The notes below the pieces were generated by a model that was given only the letters and a program-made list of their open reading frames with translations, was not told the DNA's origin and ran no database searches. The translations under genes and the position numbers were made by a program. From Pisolithus tinctorius (lineage: Eukaryota; Basidiomycota; Agaricomycetes; Boletales; Pisolithaceae): 64,000 nt of DNA. Below are positions 21,818 to 35,346 of the stretch, one piece after another (position 1 is the stretch's first letter; each line of letters opens with the position of its first letter). The stretch spans positions 779,344-843,343 of the forward strand of contig JANFAH010000028.1 in NCBI GenBank assembly GCA_024663395.1, read 5' to 3'.

Positions 21818-22627
21818 TCAGATGTTGTAGATGAGGTCTGCGCCTCCAAGGACATCAAAAAGTTTAAGCAGGAGGGGAACCTGTTGGACAGCAATCTCAC
21901 TCAAGATGGTACATGCAGGGGACAGAAGGGGGTTCTGGCGGTTAACATAGTGAGAAAGTTCTTCAAGCCGAAGGGCTTGGATAGTGGCATGATATACAAG
22001 GTCGAGAGGGGAGTCTTCATCCACCTCATGATAAACAGTGCCGATAACAGTGGGGTCAGCAACGAAGAGTCGATATGAAGCAATCATCTGATCGCTAGTG
22101 GGTTGCCGTTGGCGATGAGCAAACGGGGTGTGTCGGCGAGAGGGTTCACAAGGGTAAGTGTAGCGACAAGGGGGCATTTCGAGAGTGATGTTTCTGATGG
22201 TACAAGTGGAGTGTCGAGTGGGTTGTTTCTGGAGGGGGAAGTCTTTGGGGAACCATTTCTTATAGGCGGAGAGCGTATTATCCGCATGTTCAAGGTGGGC
22301 TTCTTTCTGCCACGAGTTTTCAGAAGAAGGGTAGCCCTTCCATTTGATTAAAAAGGCATGTCCGCAGCCGGACCTTTTATGGCCGACTATCGCCTCAACT
22401 TCATATTCTTCTTCCTCGTTGACTAGATCAGGTGGTGGAGCCAGGAAGTTCGGTCCGTGAACGTCATTTTTGCGATAGGGCGATAGGAGAGAAGCATGGA
22501 AGATGTTATGAATCTTCCATCGTGAGGGAATTGTGAGGCGATACATAACGGGAGATAGGACGTTGGAGATAGTGAAGGGTCCTTCTCGTTTGGGTGCAAG
22601 CTTCCTATTTTCATAAGAGCATTTCAA
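21818..22627 (-). CDS. C-terminal part of element 2 pol: GPY/F-like module and chromodomain
   Basis: 269 residues in a frame separated from the integrase by a stop at 22679. It has KLAPKREGPFTISNVL and HNIFHASLLSPY modules, then a chromodomain (EEEYEVEAIVGHKRSG...HAFLIKWKGYPSSENSWQ, about residues 85-145). Chromodomains on integrases direct insertion to heterochromatin marks. The last 110 residues are basic and then unstructured. This defines the element as a chromovirus. Confidence 0.85.
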   Translation of the reverse strand: MKCSYENRKLAPKREGPFTISNVLSPVMYRLTIPSRWKIHNIFHASLLSPYRKNDVHGPNFLAPPPDLVNEEEEYEVEAIVGHKRSGCGHAFLIKWKGYPSSENSWQKEAHLEHADNTLSAYKKWFPKDFPLQKQPTRHSTCTIRNITLEMPPCRYTYPCEPSRRHTPFAHRQRQPTSDQMIASYRLFVADPTVIGTVYHEVDEDSPLDLVYHATIQALRLEELSHYVNRQNPLLSPACTILSEIAVQQVPLLLKLFDVLGGADLIYNI

Positions 22628-22678
22628 ATTGCGTGCTTCTAGCCAAACCTTATCACCTTTCTGGAACGGGGTAAAGGG

Positions 22679-25267
22679 TCATGATGAGCGGTCTTTCATT
22701 GTTTTTCTGGCTAGGTCATGGGCCACAAGGGCTTCTTCTCTAGCTTTTTGGAGTTCTTCGAGTCTAGACTCAGCAGTGGGAAGGTGGGTTTCCGTAATCA
22801 GGGACAGAAGGGGTTTTGGTTCATACCTGTACATGAGGTAGAACGGAGATTGATGGGTGACAGAGTGTGGGCGATGATTGTGTGCGAATTCAGCCATTGG
22901 CAGGTTGCTCACCCACGAGGTGGGGTCGTTTTGGCAAAAGATGTGGAGATAGGTCTCCACTTCTTGGTTTACGCGTTCAGTTTCTCCGTCAGTCTGTGGG
23001 TGATATGCCGTTGATAGGGCAAGGGAGTATCCTAAAAGGGAAGCGAGTTCTTTTGCGAAGGTGGAGGCGAACTGAGGGCCTCGATCTGATATAATCTTGT
23101 CGTACAACCCGAAGCGGGAGTAGACTTTCTTGAAAAACAGTGCTGCGATGTCAGTGGCAGAGGCGGTTTTCTTCGTGGGTGATAAAATTACCCCCTTTGT
23201 AAGCCCATGGTCTACCACAACCAAAAGGGAATCATAGCCATGTGACACTGGTAGGTCGGTGACCAGATTGCAGGAGATCTGTTGGAAAGGGCGGGTCGAG
23301 GTGGAGGGGATAGGCGTAAGGGGTGGTGTCATCGGGTGTGTGTTAACCTTGTTTTGCTGGCATGTGGCACAGCCTTCGACATACTTTTGGACGAAGGACG
23401 CAAGTCCAGGCCACCAGAATTTGGATGAAACGAGTTGTTGGGTCTTCAGGACACCAGGGTGTCCGGCAGAGGGGTGGTCATGGTGGTTGGACATGATGGT
23501 CCATTGGAGAACAGGGTCATTGGGGATATACACCCAATCTTTGTAAAGTAACACTCCAGTGTCAAACCTCCAATCAGAGAGATGGGATTTAAACGGGAGT
23601 GGCATGTCAACGTTCTCAATGGCATGAAGTGCTGTTTGGACTATGGGGTCTTTCATGGAGGATGATGCAACCTTCTGAGTGAGATTGGTGTCAATAAGAT
23701 TGATGAACAAGGTTTGTGGAAGGAGGGTAACTCCTTTGTTATCTTCATCATCTTCAGGGACATGGTCAGGTTGGCAGGAGAGTGCATCAGGTGTGGCCAG
23801 GTCTTTTCCTGGGACATGTTCTAACTGCAGATCAAAGTCTGCAAGGTCGAGGAGCCAGCGGGCCTGGTGACGATTCAAGTTTTGAGGTGACTTGAAGTAT
23901 GTCAGATTTTTATGGTCTGTGAAGACCTTAACCAGGAAAGGGGATCCATGGAGATAATGTCTCCAAGATTTCAATGCTCGAATAACCCCAAGCAGTTCTC
24001 TGTCATATATGTCATAGTTTCTTTCTGCAGGGTTAAATGACTGGGACAGAAAGGCACAGGGTTGCCATTGTCTGTTCGAATCTTCTTGAAGGAGGATTCC
24101 TCCTGTTGCGTACTTGGACACATCTGTAGTAATCGTGAATGGCCGAGAGGTATCAGGCATTCGAAGAGTCAGTTGTGCCATGAAGATTCTTTTTAGGAGC
24201 TCAAAGGCGTCCTGACACTTCTTTGACCAACTCCAGTCGACTGTCTTCTTGGTAAGGTCAATGAGTGGTTGTGCAATGTCCGAACAGTAAGGGACAAATC
24301 TCCTGTAAAAGTTTGTGAATCCTAGGAAGGATCGCACATCTTTGACCTTTTTTGGAACAGGCCATTCAGCAATGCCTTGGACTTTGACAGGGTCCACGGC
24401 GACGGTGTTTTCCTTGATAATCATGCCAAGGTATTCCACCTCGGCAAGATCAAAATGACATTTTTCCAATTTTAGAGGGAGAGAAAGTTCTCTCATCCTC
24501 TTGAGGACATGATGGGTTCTTTGTTTGTGTTCTTCGGGGTCATTTGAAAAGATGAGGAGGTCATCCATGTAGACGACTAACCATCCTTCTGCAATCATGT
24601 CTCAGAAGGAGTCATTCATGAATCGCTGGAAGGTGGCAGGGGAATTGCACAGCCCGAAGAACATAACAGTTGGTTCAAAGAGACCTTTGTGCATGATGAA
24701 TGCAGCCTTCCACTGGTCTCCTTCCTTGATTCGAACATTGTTATAGCCAGACCTGACGTCCATCTTTGTAAAGATAGAGGCTCCTTTCAACCTGTCTATG
24801 AGGTCTGAAATGAGGGGAAGGGGATATGCATCCTTCACCGTATTCTTGTTTAGGTACCTGTAGTCCTGGCAAGGGCGCAAAGAGCCATCCTTCTTTCCTA
24901 CGAAGAAGAAAGGGGCGGCTTGGGGGGATTTTGAGGGGCGAATCTTTCCCTCTCGAAGGTTTTCTTCAATAAATTTCTCCACAGACTCTCATTCAGAGGG
25001 AGAGAGTGGGTATGCTTTAGCCACCTTGGGGACAAAGTCCTCTACAAGGTTTATGGTGTGGTCATATGGTCACGATGGGGGTAAAACTCCATCAGAGGGT
25101 TTCTCGAAGACCGAGGTAAAGTCCCTGTACTCCTCAGGGAGGACAGCCTTCAGTTTCTTCTTGTGTTCTTCTTGGGCCAACTCAGTAGCCATGGTGATTT
25201 TTCGGAGAAGACTATTGTTGGGGTTAATCTTCCTGGCTTCTTCGATGAGTTTTCCAACCGACATCAC
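22679..25267 (-). pseudogene. pol: Reverse transcriptase, RNase H and integrase of chromovirus element 2
   Basis: RT begins around 25000 ([20 protein letters not shown]) with DVRSGYNN (about 24760) and the active-site box VVYMDDLLIF (24575-24545). In-frame stops are at 24989 and 24599. RNase H: TITTDVSKYATGG and YDIYDRELLGVI (24130-23990). Integrase: an H-x4-H...C-x2-C zinc domain (HPGVLK...CATCQQNK, 23450-23350), then the core. The usual first catalytic Asp is replaced by Asn (ISCNLVTDLP, about 23275-23245), and the second (ISDRGPQF, about 23090) and Glu (ETERVNQE, about 22970) remain. The Asp-to-Asn change equals one G-to-A. Element inactive. Confidence 0.87.
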
Positions 25268-25276
25268 AAAGTGTGC

Positions 25277-25879
25277 TCAGATGGTTTCATCTTCTGGTTC
25301 TTCATAGTCCATGAATTTGTTTATCCCTTTCTTTTCAGCAGGGGACACAAGGTTCACGGTTGGTTCTTCGATGGCAACAGAAAAGATGTTGCGTCTTAAC
25401 TCTTTTGATCTATCGGTTTTCTCGTTGATAGACAACGTGCCCATCCTCCAATCCACAACAGGGTTGTTTTCTTGGAGCCAGGGGAGACCCAGAATGACGT
25501 TTTCCATTCCACAATTGATGACATGGAAAAAGGACTGGTGGACAAGTTCTTTAACCTTGAAGTAGAGAGTGGCGGAAAACAATATTCTTCCTTTTGAGTT
25601 CTGGGTTCCATCAGCATTTTTGGCGAGGATGGGTTTGGCGAGGCATTGAGTGGGGATTTGGTGCTTTCGTACAAAACCCCAGTCGATGCAAGAAATTTCT
25701 GCTCCGGAGTCAACCAGAGCAGTAGTGTTGACGACTTTCGAGGTAGTTTCTGATGCGTAAAGGGAAATGGGGATCTGCATAGTACATTCTGGTGTAGACG
25801 TTACAAGTACAGGTGCAACAGAAACTAAACTGTCCTTAGTTCGGGGAACATCTGGCATCAACGCAGAGTTCCCATTCAA
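25277..25879 (-). CDS. Protease region of chromovirus element 2
   Basis: 200 residues. The catalytic motif ALVDSGAEISCID lies at about residue 55, and the second conserved block NVILGLPWL at about residue 130. It overlaps the gag end by 4 bp, consistent with a -1 or +1 shift between gag and pol. The frame stops at 25277; the following residues HFVMSVGK continue in frame, so the stop is probably a mutation inside a longer gag-pol frame. Confidence 0.75.
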   Translation of the reverse strand: MNGNSALMPDVPRTKDSLVSVAPVLVTSTPECTMQIPISLYASETTSKVVNTTALVDSGAEISCIDWGFVRKHQIPTQCLAKPILAKNADGTQNSKGRILFSATLYFKVKELVHQSFFHVINCGMENVILGLPWLQENNPVVDWRMGTLSINEKTDRSKELRRNIFSVAIEEPTVNLVSPAEKKGINKFMDYEEPEDETI

Positions 25880-26778
25880 AAATCCTTTCTGAGAGCTCTA
25901 GCGATGTTCACCAGAGCGATGGACGGGCCAGTGACTTTTTCTTCATCATCGCTTTCTTCTACATCCACAATTTTGCAGATTTTCTTGACTTTCTTTTGGG
26001 GAGTTTTCCCCTTGTCTGGACATTCTTGAGAGAGGTGTCCTTTGTTTCTGCAACCGAAACATCTTCCTTCTTTGATGTGTTGGTCTCGTTCTTCTTTGGA
26101 GAGTTTCACTCCATCCACATCCATGGCATTAGGATCTTTTTCTTCGGCAAAATTGTTCCTTGGGTGGAAAGTCTTCTTTTCTTTCTTTGTGGAGAATTCG
26201 TTTACTTTTCTCCACTTTGCATCGAACTTCTGCGCTTGGGTGTACCACTCAGTGATCTTGGTGGGAGTGGTTTCCATCATATGGATTCTGTTGGCGATGA
26301 AAGGTTTGAGTCCTTGTGAGAAGAACTTGATCAAGGCAATGTCTTCCGTGATGGTTGAGTCAGCTGCGGCAGTTCGGAAATCGGTGATATACTGTTCAAC
26401 TGATTCTTTCTGTTTTAGGGTCCGTAATTTGGCGATTGTGGTCCCAGCGGTGTCGGCGGAGGTGAATGACTCCTTAAAATTCTTCACAAAGTCTGAAGGT
26501 TCCAAAGCTCGGATTTGTTTTCTCCAGAGCTATCTTCTGGTAGGTGGCGGCCCAAGAATGGGCGACACCTTTCTTCATGTACGACAAAGCATAGACCACC
26601 TTTTTGGTGTCAGTGTCATACAATTCTTCGTTGACCAAGAGGTAAGTCTGTACTGAGTACAGCCAGCTCATGGCATTCTTCTGGTCTCCATCAAAATCAG
26701 AAGGAGCACCAATCTTTAATTCAGTGGGTTTGACTCCTGTGGCAGCAGTCGTTCCCTTCGACGATGAACTGGACATCG
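25876..26778 (-). pseudogene. gag: Gag of chromovirus element 2 (frameshifted)
   Basis: A likely start is the MSSSSSKG Met near 26778. The core reads GAPSDFDGDQKNAMSWLYSVQTYLL, then a frame change at about 26490, then DFVKNFKESFTSADTAGTTIAKLRTLKQKESVEQY. The C-terminal CCHC knuckle is CFGCRNKGHLSQEC (about 26060-26020), followed by an acidic tail. All blocks are standard for basidiomycete chromoviral gag. The frame upstream to 26986 is open but has no ATG at its beginning. Confidence 0.78.
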
Positions 26779-27072
26779 TATTCTGTGGTTGGGTCAGGGG
26801 TGTGGGAAGTGTGGCGGGTACTGGTGGGATAGGAGTACTGAGAGATGCAAGGGACTGGGTGAAGAGGTTCGAGCGGATACCAGAGGTAAAGCCTCTATCC
26901 AGTTGTTTGGGTTTGTTGGAGGAGGTGTCTGTGACAGTGCTCTCCTGTTCTTCGTCAGATGATGATTCTTCGTGAGTGGGTTGCAACGGCGCCCAACGTC
27001 GGTTGTTTCGGGGGTTTGTGGTGGTGCACTAAGCAGTGACCAATTCGGCCAAAGGCTGTAGACTTGAGCTTT

Positions 27073-28342
27073 TGTTATGCTCGACTGAAGTTGAGACATA
27101 GGGAGAGCTCGAATCGCAGACTAAGGTTTCTACTGAGCAACGGCTACAGTAACCTCTGTAAACAACAGAGGATTTAAGGCAATGCCTGTAAGAGTGGTCC
27201 TGGTAAGGGACACTGAGGGCAAAGTTCTGAGAATGCTGCGTATGATTGAGCAGCTCAAGTCTGAAGTTCCAGGACTTGAGCCAGCAGTCTAAATACTACA
27301 AGGAAATGGACCATGAGGTGTCCACATGTACCGAGGTAACTACACCATTGGTTGAACAACAATGACACATGTCTAAAGCATGTTATGAGACAGTAATGCT
27401 AGTGGTGGAATTAGAGAGCCGTCGGACCAGAGAGAAGATGGCTCAAAAAGGAAAACATGTCCAACAGATCAAACACAAGGTAAATGTACAGTGAAAAGAA
27501 AAGTCAGGGGTGGTGTCAAAGTCGGACAACACCCCTGGCTCCTTCTTAGGGCGGAGTTGGAGCGGGTTGGGCTGCGGAGTACAGCAGTCAAAGTCCGAAG
27601 CAAATCCGACCACTGGGTGGCAAGATATTCGACAAACAGTGAGTGGAGGGGTATGAAGGGAAGTTTCAGAGGCTGAGGTTGGAGTCGGAGCCGGAGGTCA
27701 GAGGTCAGAGGTCGGATGAGAGGGCATTGGGTTCAGCTAGTGCGCTGCCCCCTTGCACGAGCTCAGCCCTCGTATTTCAGAGGTGGAGCGGACTCAGAGG
27801 AAGTGGAGACGAAACTCCGGAGGGGACTGAGAGGGAGTCGAAGGTGGGGACTTTATTCGATATTCATACTGATTACATCGGAGTACTACGTGGCCTTATA
27901 TACGATGTAGGTCAAGGGCAGTGCAGTATGGAATGTAAACCAATAAGTGTATAGTGGGTTAGAGTCCTTCCAACACAAGGGATAGAGGGTAGGGATGACG
28001 GGGACCTTAACTGAGACAAGGAAACTACTACAACGAGGAAGAGAGGGTAAATACCGAAGGAGCGGAAGAATGGAGAAAACCGACATGAGGGTAGAACCCT
28101 ATCTAGAATGCAGGGCCGCAAGTCCGACAGCCCACGTGACCAACCTTAGGGCGGAGTTGAGCGGAGTTGGTCAGAACATGGACGGGGGACCTCGGAGAGG
28201 TGTGGAGATGTGTCGGGAGGGTCGGAGGAGCACGGGAACACGTCGGAGGAGGGCGGAGAAGCGCGGGAACATGTCGGAAGAGGGCGGAGTAGGTGTTAGG
28301 GGCTTACGCTGGTGTCATGGTCATGACAGGTGGAACGTAACA
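27073..28342 (-). repeat. 5' LTR of chromovirus element 2, split by a solo LTR
   Basis: Same sequence as 20686-21135, interrupted at 27513 by an 815-bp insertion plus its 5-bp duplication. The last nine bases (AACGTAACA with its neighbours) resume at 28334. Confidence 0.9.
27514..28328. mobile_element. Solo LTR nested in the LTR of element 2
   Basis: Begins TGTC, ends GACA, contains no coding frames with known domains, and is flanked by a perfect GGTGG duplication (27509-27513 and 28329-28333). Its absence from the sister LTR at 20686-21135 gives the empty site. Unrelated in sequence to both other LTRs, so it marks a third retroelement family. GGCGGAG/GTCGGAGG motifs are repeated inside it. 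Confidence 0.88.
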
Positions 28343-28516
28343 GAGTCTATCCAGAAGACACTCGAGTCCATCGCCGGTTTCCAGAAGACCCCCTTGCATC
28401 ACTCACACCTCTCACATGTCACCCTCCTGTGTTCATTCCCACAAGGAGGCTTACTCAAGAGCGCCTTACCTCCATGAAGATTAATGCTGATGGCTTTCTC
28501 TGGCCAGAAGAGGAAA
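28343..28516 (+). pseudogene. pol: Pol of retroelement 1, part 3: linker resumed after element 2
   Basis: YPEDTRVHRRFPEDPL...RRLTQERLTSMKINADGFLWPEEEK, the block that precedes the RT in this gypsy group. It ends abruptly at about 28516, where the sequence jumps to the end of RNase H. About 2 kb of RT and RNase H is missing. Confidence 0.75.
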
Positions 28517-30380
<1,864 letters not shown>

Positions 30381-31832
30381 TTTTCTTTTTCATTTCTTAC
30401 GATACTTGTCTTCTGTCATTCCTTCATTTTTCTTTTTATTTTCCCTGGGTTCCCTGCATTGGTCGCAATCGGGGACAATTGCATTTCTTCTTGCCGGTGG
30501 ATGTCACACACCAAAGGTGTTGTGGACATGGTTACAGCTGACTCTGCCTAACTTGTCGACAAGTTGTGCACAATGCCCAAGCATGCAGATGAAGACTAAA
30601 GGCCTCATGTGTAGAAAGACTGTCAGACGTTAACAGTCATCCTTCACACAAGAATGAGTCATCAGTGCTAAAGAGAAAAGAGAAAGTGAGTTAAGCGCAC
30701 ATTAAAGGTTTTTAGCGCCCATGTATGGCATTCCAGTTTTCATCGTATCTCCACCATTTCCAAAGATATTGACTCCATTCCCACACTCGCTTAAAGTGCT
30801 CAGCCCCATGATTCTTCCTTCCAAATTTGGAGAGGATCCCCACACCCTGTGCATTTCTACAGCACTCCATCCATCAGATGCTCATTTCACTAAGTCCATC
30901 AATCATGGCCACCTCTTTGTCGATCATCTCACTTGTCTCATTTGCCAGAGACAGTGGCTACGTATATCTGCCAGGCGTTCCCATCAGCTTCCGTCCTGAA
31001 GCCCCCTGGTTCATCCCATCATTGTCAGCCCTGTCTCATCCCATGCAGCTTGGTCAGCATGTTCTCCTTGTCAGTATGACTTCCAGAAGGACATTCTTTG
31101 GTCACCTCAGGTCTGTCACTCGGTTAGAAAGGTCTTATGTGGTCATTTCGGTCTCCCCAGTTGATGAAGCATATGGATCATTCCTCCCTGCTCCCTGCAC
31201 CATCTTTGTTCCAATCTTGTCCATCATTCTTCCTACATTGCAACAGCTGCAGTATGGTCTACTGTCCTCCAGCCTCCCTGATTGCATTCATGATGAGTAT
31301 GACATGCATCTTGCCTTCTTACTGCAGGATCCAGCAAGAGACATCCCCCCTTCTCCTCCTCCTCTGTCAGATCCCTGTTCATGAAGTTTTTGTTAACTTT
31401 GCTGAGAGGACGAAAGGGTGGGAGATGCGATCACATATGCTCTCATTGCCCCACAGACCCCCAACACCCTAGCCCCCTTTGACATCTGACTCATGCCCTT
31501 CAATTCTGGAATTAATACTTCCCTATCTGGAAACACTGTCCATCTGTCATGCTGTCTTTGGATCTAGAGATGTCTCTGCCGAGATCTAACTTGCATTGCC
31601 ACCCCCTAATGTGATATCAGTGCACTTACTCAGTTTCTGATTCTATTTGACTCATTTTGTGATATTTTGACTATCCTTGACTTGTTCATTGCCAATACTT
31701 ACCAATCTTCTTTGCTTGCTTACTTTTCATTTCTTGCTTACTCATCATGATTACTCAGTCCTTACCCATTACTTACCAAGTGTTTGTGCCTTGTTTGTCA
31801 CAAGCTGTGCCCCCCCCCCCCCCCCCCCCACA

Positions 31833-31842
31833 GTATATAAAC
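31833..31842 (+). promoter_or_regulatory. Putative TATA box of the element 1 LTR
   Basis: GTATATAAAC follows directly on the poly-C run, about 35-40 bp before a CTTAGCTACCAGG start-like context. It is absent from the deleted 5' LTR. Confidence 0.5.
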
Positions 31843-31887
31843 CCCCATGTACTTAGCTACCAGGAAGCAATCAGAAGCAATCCAGCA

Positions 31888-31923
31888 GTCAGTTCAGCTC
31901 AGCTCAGCTCAGCTCAGCTCAGC
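31888..31923 (+). repeat. CAGCT/CAGCTC short tandem repeat in the LTR
   Basis: Seven or so GCTCA units in a row directly downstream of the TATA box. Confidence 0.8.
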
Positions 31924-32378
31924 ATATCTCATCTTCAACAGTTGAGGCTCCACAAAGGGGTCTATCTGTCATCATTTGTATACTTGGTAGTTGAGGCTCA
32001 TTCAGAAGAGTCTATCTGCCATCCTTCATCATCTGAAGCTTCCTCTTAGTCAGCAGTCTTAGTCATCCCCCCCACTCCTGCATAACTCATCATCGACTTG
32101 TGCAAGGAGCATATTCTATCAAAGTCCATTACCCCCAAGTACTTTCAGCTGAACACCTTCACTCTGTTCAGCATCCCCTCCTCAGTCATCATCCATTCAT
32201 CTACTCCTGTGTAACTCATCGACAACTTGCACTAGGAGCACCTGCCATTGAAACTCCCCCCACTTTAGGTTTCTCTGCCCTCCAGGTTCTGTGGAGGTAA
32301 ACCACCACTCACTCACATTTGTCTTTGGTGTTGGTTTGGTTGGTTTATACTGCCTTTCCACACTTTGACTCACACTGG

Positions 32379-33543
32379 CAAAGAAAGCGAAGGTTAGTGA
32401 CAGTAGCCAGCACAGAACTAAAGCTATGACTCAGGAATTGAGGGAGTTGGCCTTAGCAAGTTCCACATCAGATCAGCCACTTTTGATGGGGACCAACAGC
32501 ACAACTTGCAGGCACATACATTTCGTCAATGCAAACTTGCCTGAAGAGCTGCAAGAGGATAGAAGATGGTCGAAACAAATGCTTCCTGCTCTCCTCATGT
32601 GGGCCAGGTCCTTCACTGATCCATGGGCAATCCCAGATCTGGAGCTCATGACTGCCCTTCGCATTATCATGACCTCCCTTGTCTCAGATTTTGATTCTCA
32701 TGCAGTATGCCCAGGGACGCTGACTTTCATGCTGGTAAGATTATTCTGTTTATACTTAAACTAGACACTTGACTCATTTTTTGGGCAGGCAACTCGGCAA
32801 CTCAGTCTGTGGCACAGAAACTTCAGCTCTACCACCATCGCACTCATTGCTCATTTTCTTGTGTCGGATCCAGATGATGATGCATGGTCCACCGCTGCTG
32901 TCAGGCAAACTTGCAATGAACTCATAGATGGACTGCTTTCCTTCCTATATCAAGACCTCGACACAATGAACCCAGCACACACTTATTGATCACACTTCAT
33001 TCTGCAACTCTTCGTGCATGCCCATCTTCAGCCTTGTATCAGATGCCCTGACATTCCAGGACTGGGCACCAATGTGATGAAGAAACATGCTGTCAGAGGG
33101 GCGCTTTCCCTTTGTGCTGCTGCAGTACATAACTCTTCATCAGTCATCAATCTGCAGTTTTAACTGTTACTTTAGCTTGAGCATGCCATTTGGCTATTCC
33201 AAAGGGGGGAGGTGCAAGTCAACGATCAAATGAGTACCCATGGTATGAGGGCGATGGCAAAAACTCCACTCAAGCTCAACAAAGTGTCTGGGAAGGAGTC
33301 ATCGAGTGCGCTGGCATTCTCTGAGCAGAATTGGGGCACCAGCACTTGTGACTATCATGCATCCATTTCTAAACACAATAATGCTGTGATGAGTGAGATC
33401 ATTGCTATGGCTCACACCCTCGTTATCCCCTCCACGGAGACATTGGACAATGGCAGTTCTCCAGGTGACCTGATGGATGAGTTTTATTTTGCTGTTAATA
33501 CTGATTTACATCAAAGCATCTGTGAGATTTTGTGTATGCTATG
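32379..33543 (+). pseudogene. Second gene of the Plavaka-type element, copy B, 3' part
   Basis: Continues the frame broken at 15476. It carries the LPEELQ...LMWARS...PWAIPDLEL block (about 32535-32655), the intron at about 32733-32788, NELIDGLLSFLYQDL and SEQNWGTST (33320-33350). A TGA after HTY (about 32986) replaces the CGA of copy A. At the codon where copy A has TGA (3733), copy B has CAA; both can derive from one ancestral CGA by C-to-T on opposite strands. Confidence 0.55.
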
Positions 33544-33889
33544 AGTATCTTGCTGACCAGTTGACAGGACAGACTTGGCTGGATGTCCCCTCATTGCAAT
33601 CCCCTACATTGCATGGCACAGAATATTTCATACATATATCACATACTCCCCCATCCCTCCCCCAATCACTTGGATGCCCATTAGCATAAACATTTAATCA
33701 TTCTTTCCGCTGTCTGATCCCCACTTGCACTTGAATCAAGACACAAGCGCTTACTACACTCATTTTAATTTTTTTTTCCTACTACACTTTGTGGTAAATG
33801 AATGAGATCTCGTGATGCATTATTTGTGAACTATGTAAGCCTGCTATCAAAAAAGTCGCCCTCACAAAAAGTCTGGAAAGTCACAAATA

Positions 33890-34123
33890 GTACAAATAGT
33901 CAAAAAAAAATAGTGTGGATAGTCAATGAATAGTCAAAAATAGACCAGATAGTCAGACAGAAATGGTATGAATAGTCAGAAAAATAGATGGATAGTCAGA
34001 AAAATAGTACGGATAGTCAAAATAGAAATTGAATCTACTAGAAATAGTCCCAGCGACTATCCAGACTTTTTTGACTATCTGTGCATGTGAAAGGCATGAT
34101 AGACATTGATTAATTTCCTGATG
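33890..34123. repeat. ATAGTC-rich end of Plavaka copy B
   Basis: Shortened version of the array at 4714-4930 (one or two units fewer). Similarity between the two copies stops at 34123, which marks the element end or lies just outside it. Confidence 0.6.
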
Positions 34124-35346
34124 AATCATGGACAATGTCAAACTTTTCACTCGATGATCTGATAGGGGGATAAGGACACAGTCCCTCATCGACATCCCCC
34201 CCCCCCTTACTAACTGTTGACATCGAGCCAGCTTTGCACTTCTCTCAACAGCTCTAACATCAGCAACATTTTTCTCAAGTGAAGTTGCTGGTTGCAAAGC
34301 AGGAAGGAGGCATGTCCCTCTCTGAGCTGTTTTAAGCTGTCAAAACATGAACAACAGGGATGGACAAGCAGCCGTACACTCATGAACACAGAGGGCATTG
34401 ACACACTCCCCATGACACAGACGACGAAGCAGAATCACTCTGTGAATGCTGCAATAGATTTAATATACTTCAATGTCAGGAAGGGGAACTGTTCCACAAA
34501 CTTGCACACTGAGTTTGTATGACATACCAACAATGACCCTCTGGGGTACACAGACTCAGCAGTAAATTCCTTGTGTATAGTAACATGGTCCAGCATATAT
34601 TCTCGTTGAATAAACTCATATCTGATGGTAATGAATACAAACAAAATGCCAGAACCCCAGCACATGCAGTTCCCCCCCAAAGAGAGATCACACGTGATCA
34701 GACTTAATGGTCCAGTATGATCAATGAGGACAAAGAGTTTGCAGACCTGGCCTGACAGCATCCAGGAATATTACCATAATCCACACATAATGGAGTGCCA
34801 ACATATTCGATTGGGAGAATGTCAGAAAAAGTGTGTACAATTTCCAGGTGCAGTGATACAAAACTGGTGTAAAAACAAAGATGGGTGGTAGGCTCTCCAT
34901 AACGCATGATGCAGCAGCAATGTAGGACCCGGATTCAGCAATATACATAGTTCACTCCATCGATCCAGATAATAATTCCTATTTATTACATATATATATG
35001 GTGGCCATGCATCGCATTCACCTTGTTTACAAGGTCACTCCAGCCTGAAATGTGAGACACTTTTTTCAACATCCGTGCACATGCCAGTCAATCGACTCCA
35101 CCCAGGAAAACCCACCAGTCGTGACTGCTCCATCCAACCACCCACTGCCACACAAGGCAAAGGCAATTAGTACAGAGGTAGACCGAAATGTATTTTTGTC
35201 ATTATCTACCATCAATCAGTCGCTATTTGTCTATATATCCCTTCTGTCATCCTTGTCTGCTCCCACCATTCCCTTGTCTCTTCATCCATTTTGTGTAGAT
35301 GCTCATCTTCCCTATGCAAGTATTCACTAGGATGCTGAGTGAACAG
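34124..35346. other. Unassigned stretch between Plavaka copy B and the Helitron
   Basis: The - strand has overlapping open frames at 34435-34761 and 34704-34948 that would join into one degenerate chain (MRYGEPTTHLCFY ... SLLVCHTNSVCKFVEQFPFLTLKYIKSI). The chain looks protein-like but I recognise no family. The rest is low-information sequence with a poly-C run at 34199. Confidence 0.35.

Larger units (their letters stand above)
20686..28342 (-). mobile_element. Chromovirus (Ty3/gypsy with chromodomain), element 2, nested in element 1
   Basis: The LTRs begin TGTTACG and end CGTAACA (7-bp terminal inverted repeats). A perfect GAGTC duplication flanks the element (20681-20685 and 28343-28347). 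Gag, protease, RT, RNase H, integrase and chromodomain read leftwards. An additional zinc-knuckle frame follows the chromodomain. Several in-frame stops make it inactive. Confidence 0.93.
30502..32374 (+). repeat. 3' LTR of retroelement 1, full length
   Basis: 1873 bp, TGTCAC...TCACA. It holds a 20-base poly-C run at about 31810-31829, a TATATAA box, a five-fold CAGCT repeat and P3-type palindromes at 30550-30565, 32083-32105 and 32212-32232. Confidence 0.9.

Noticed and set aside
26794..27099. Pro/Ser-rich - strand frame before the gag of element 2
   Set aside because: It overlaps the untranslated leader and the LTR start and has no domain. Probably chance.
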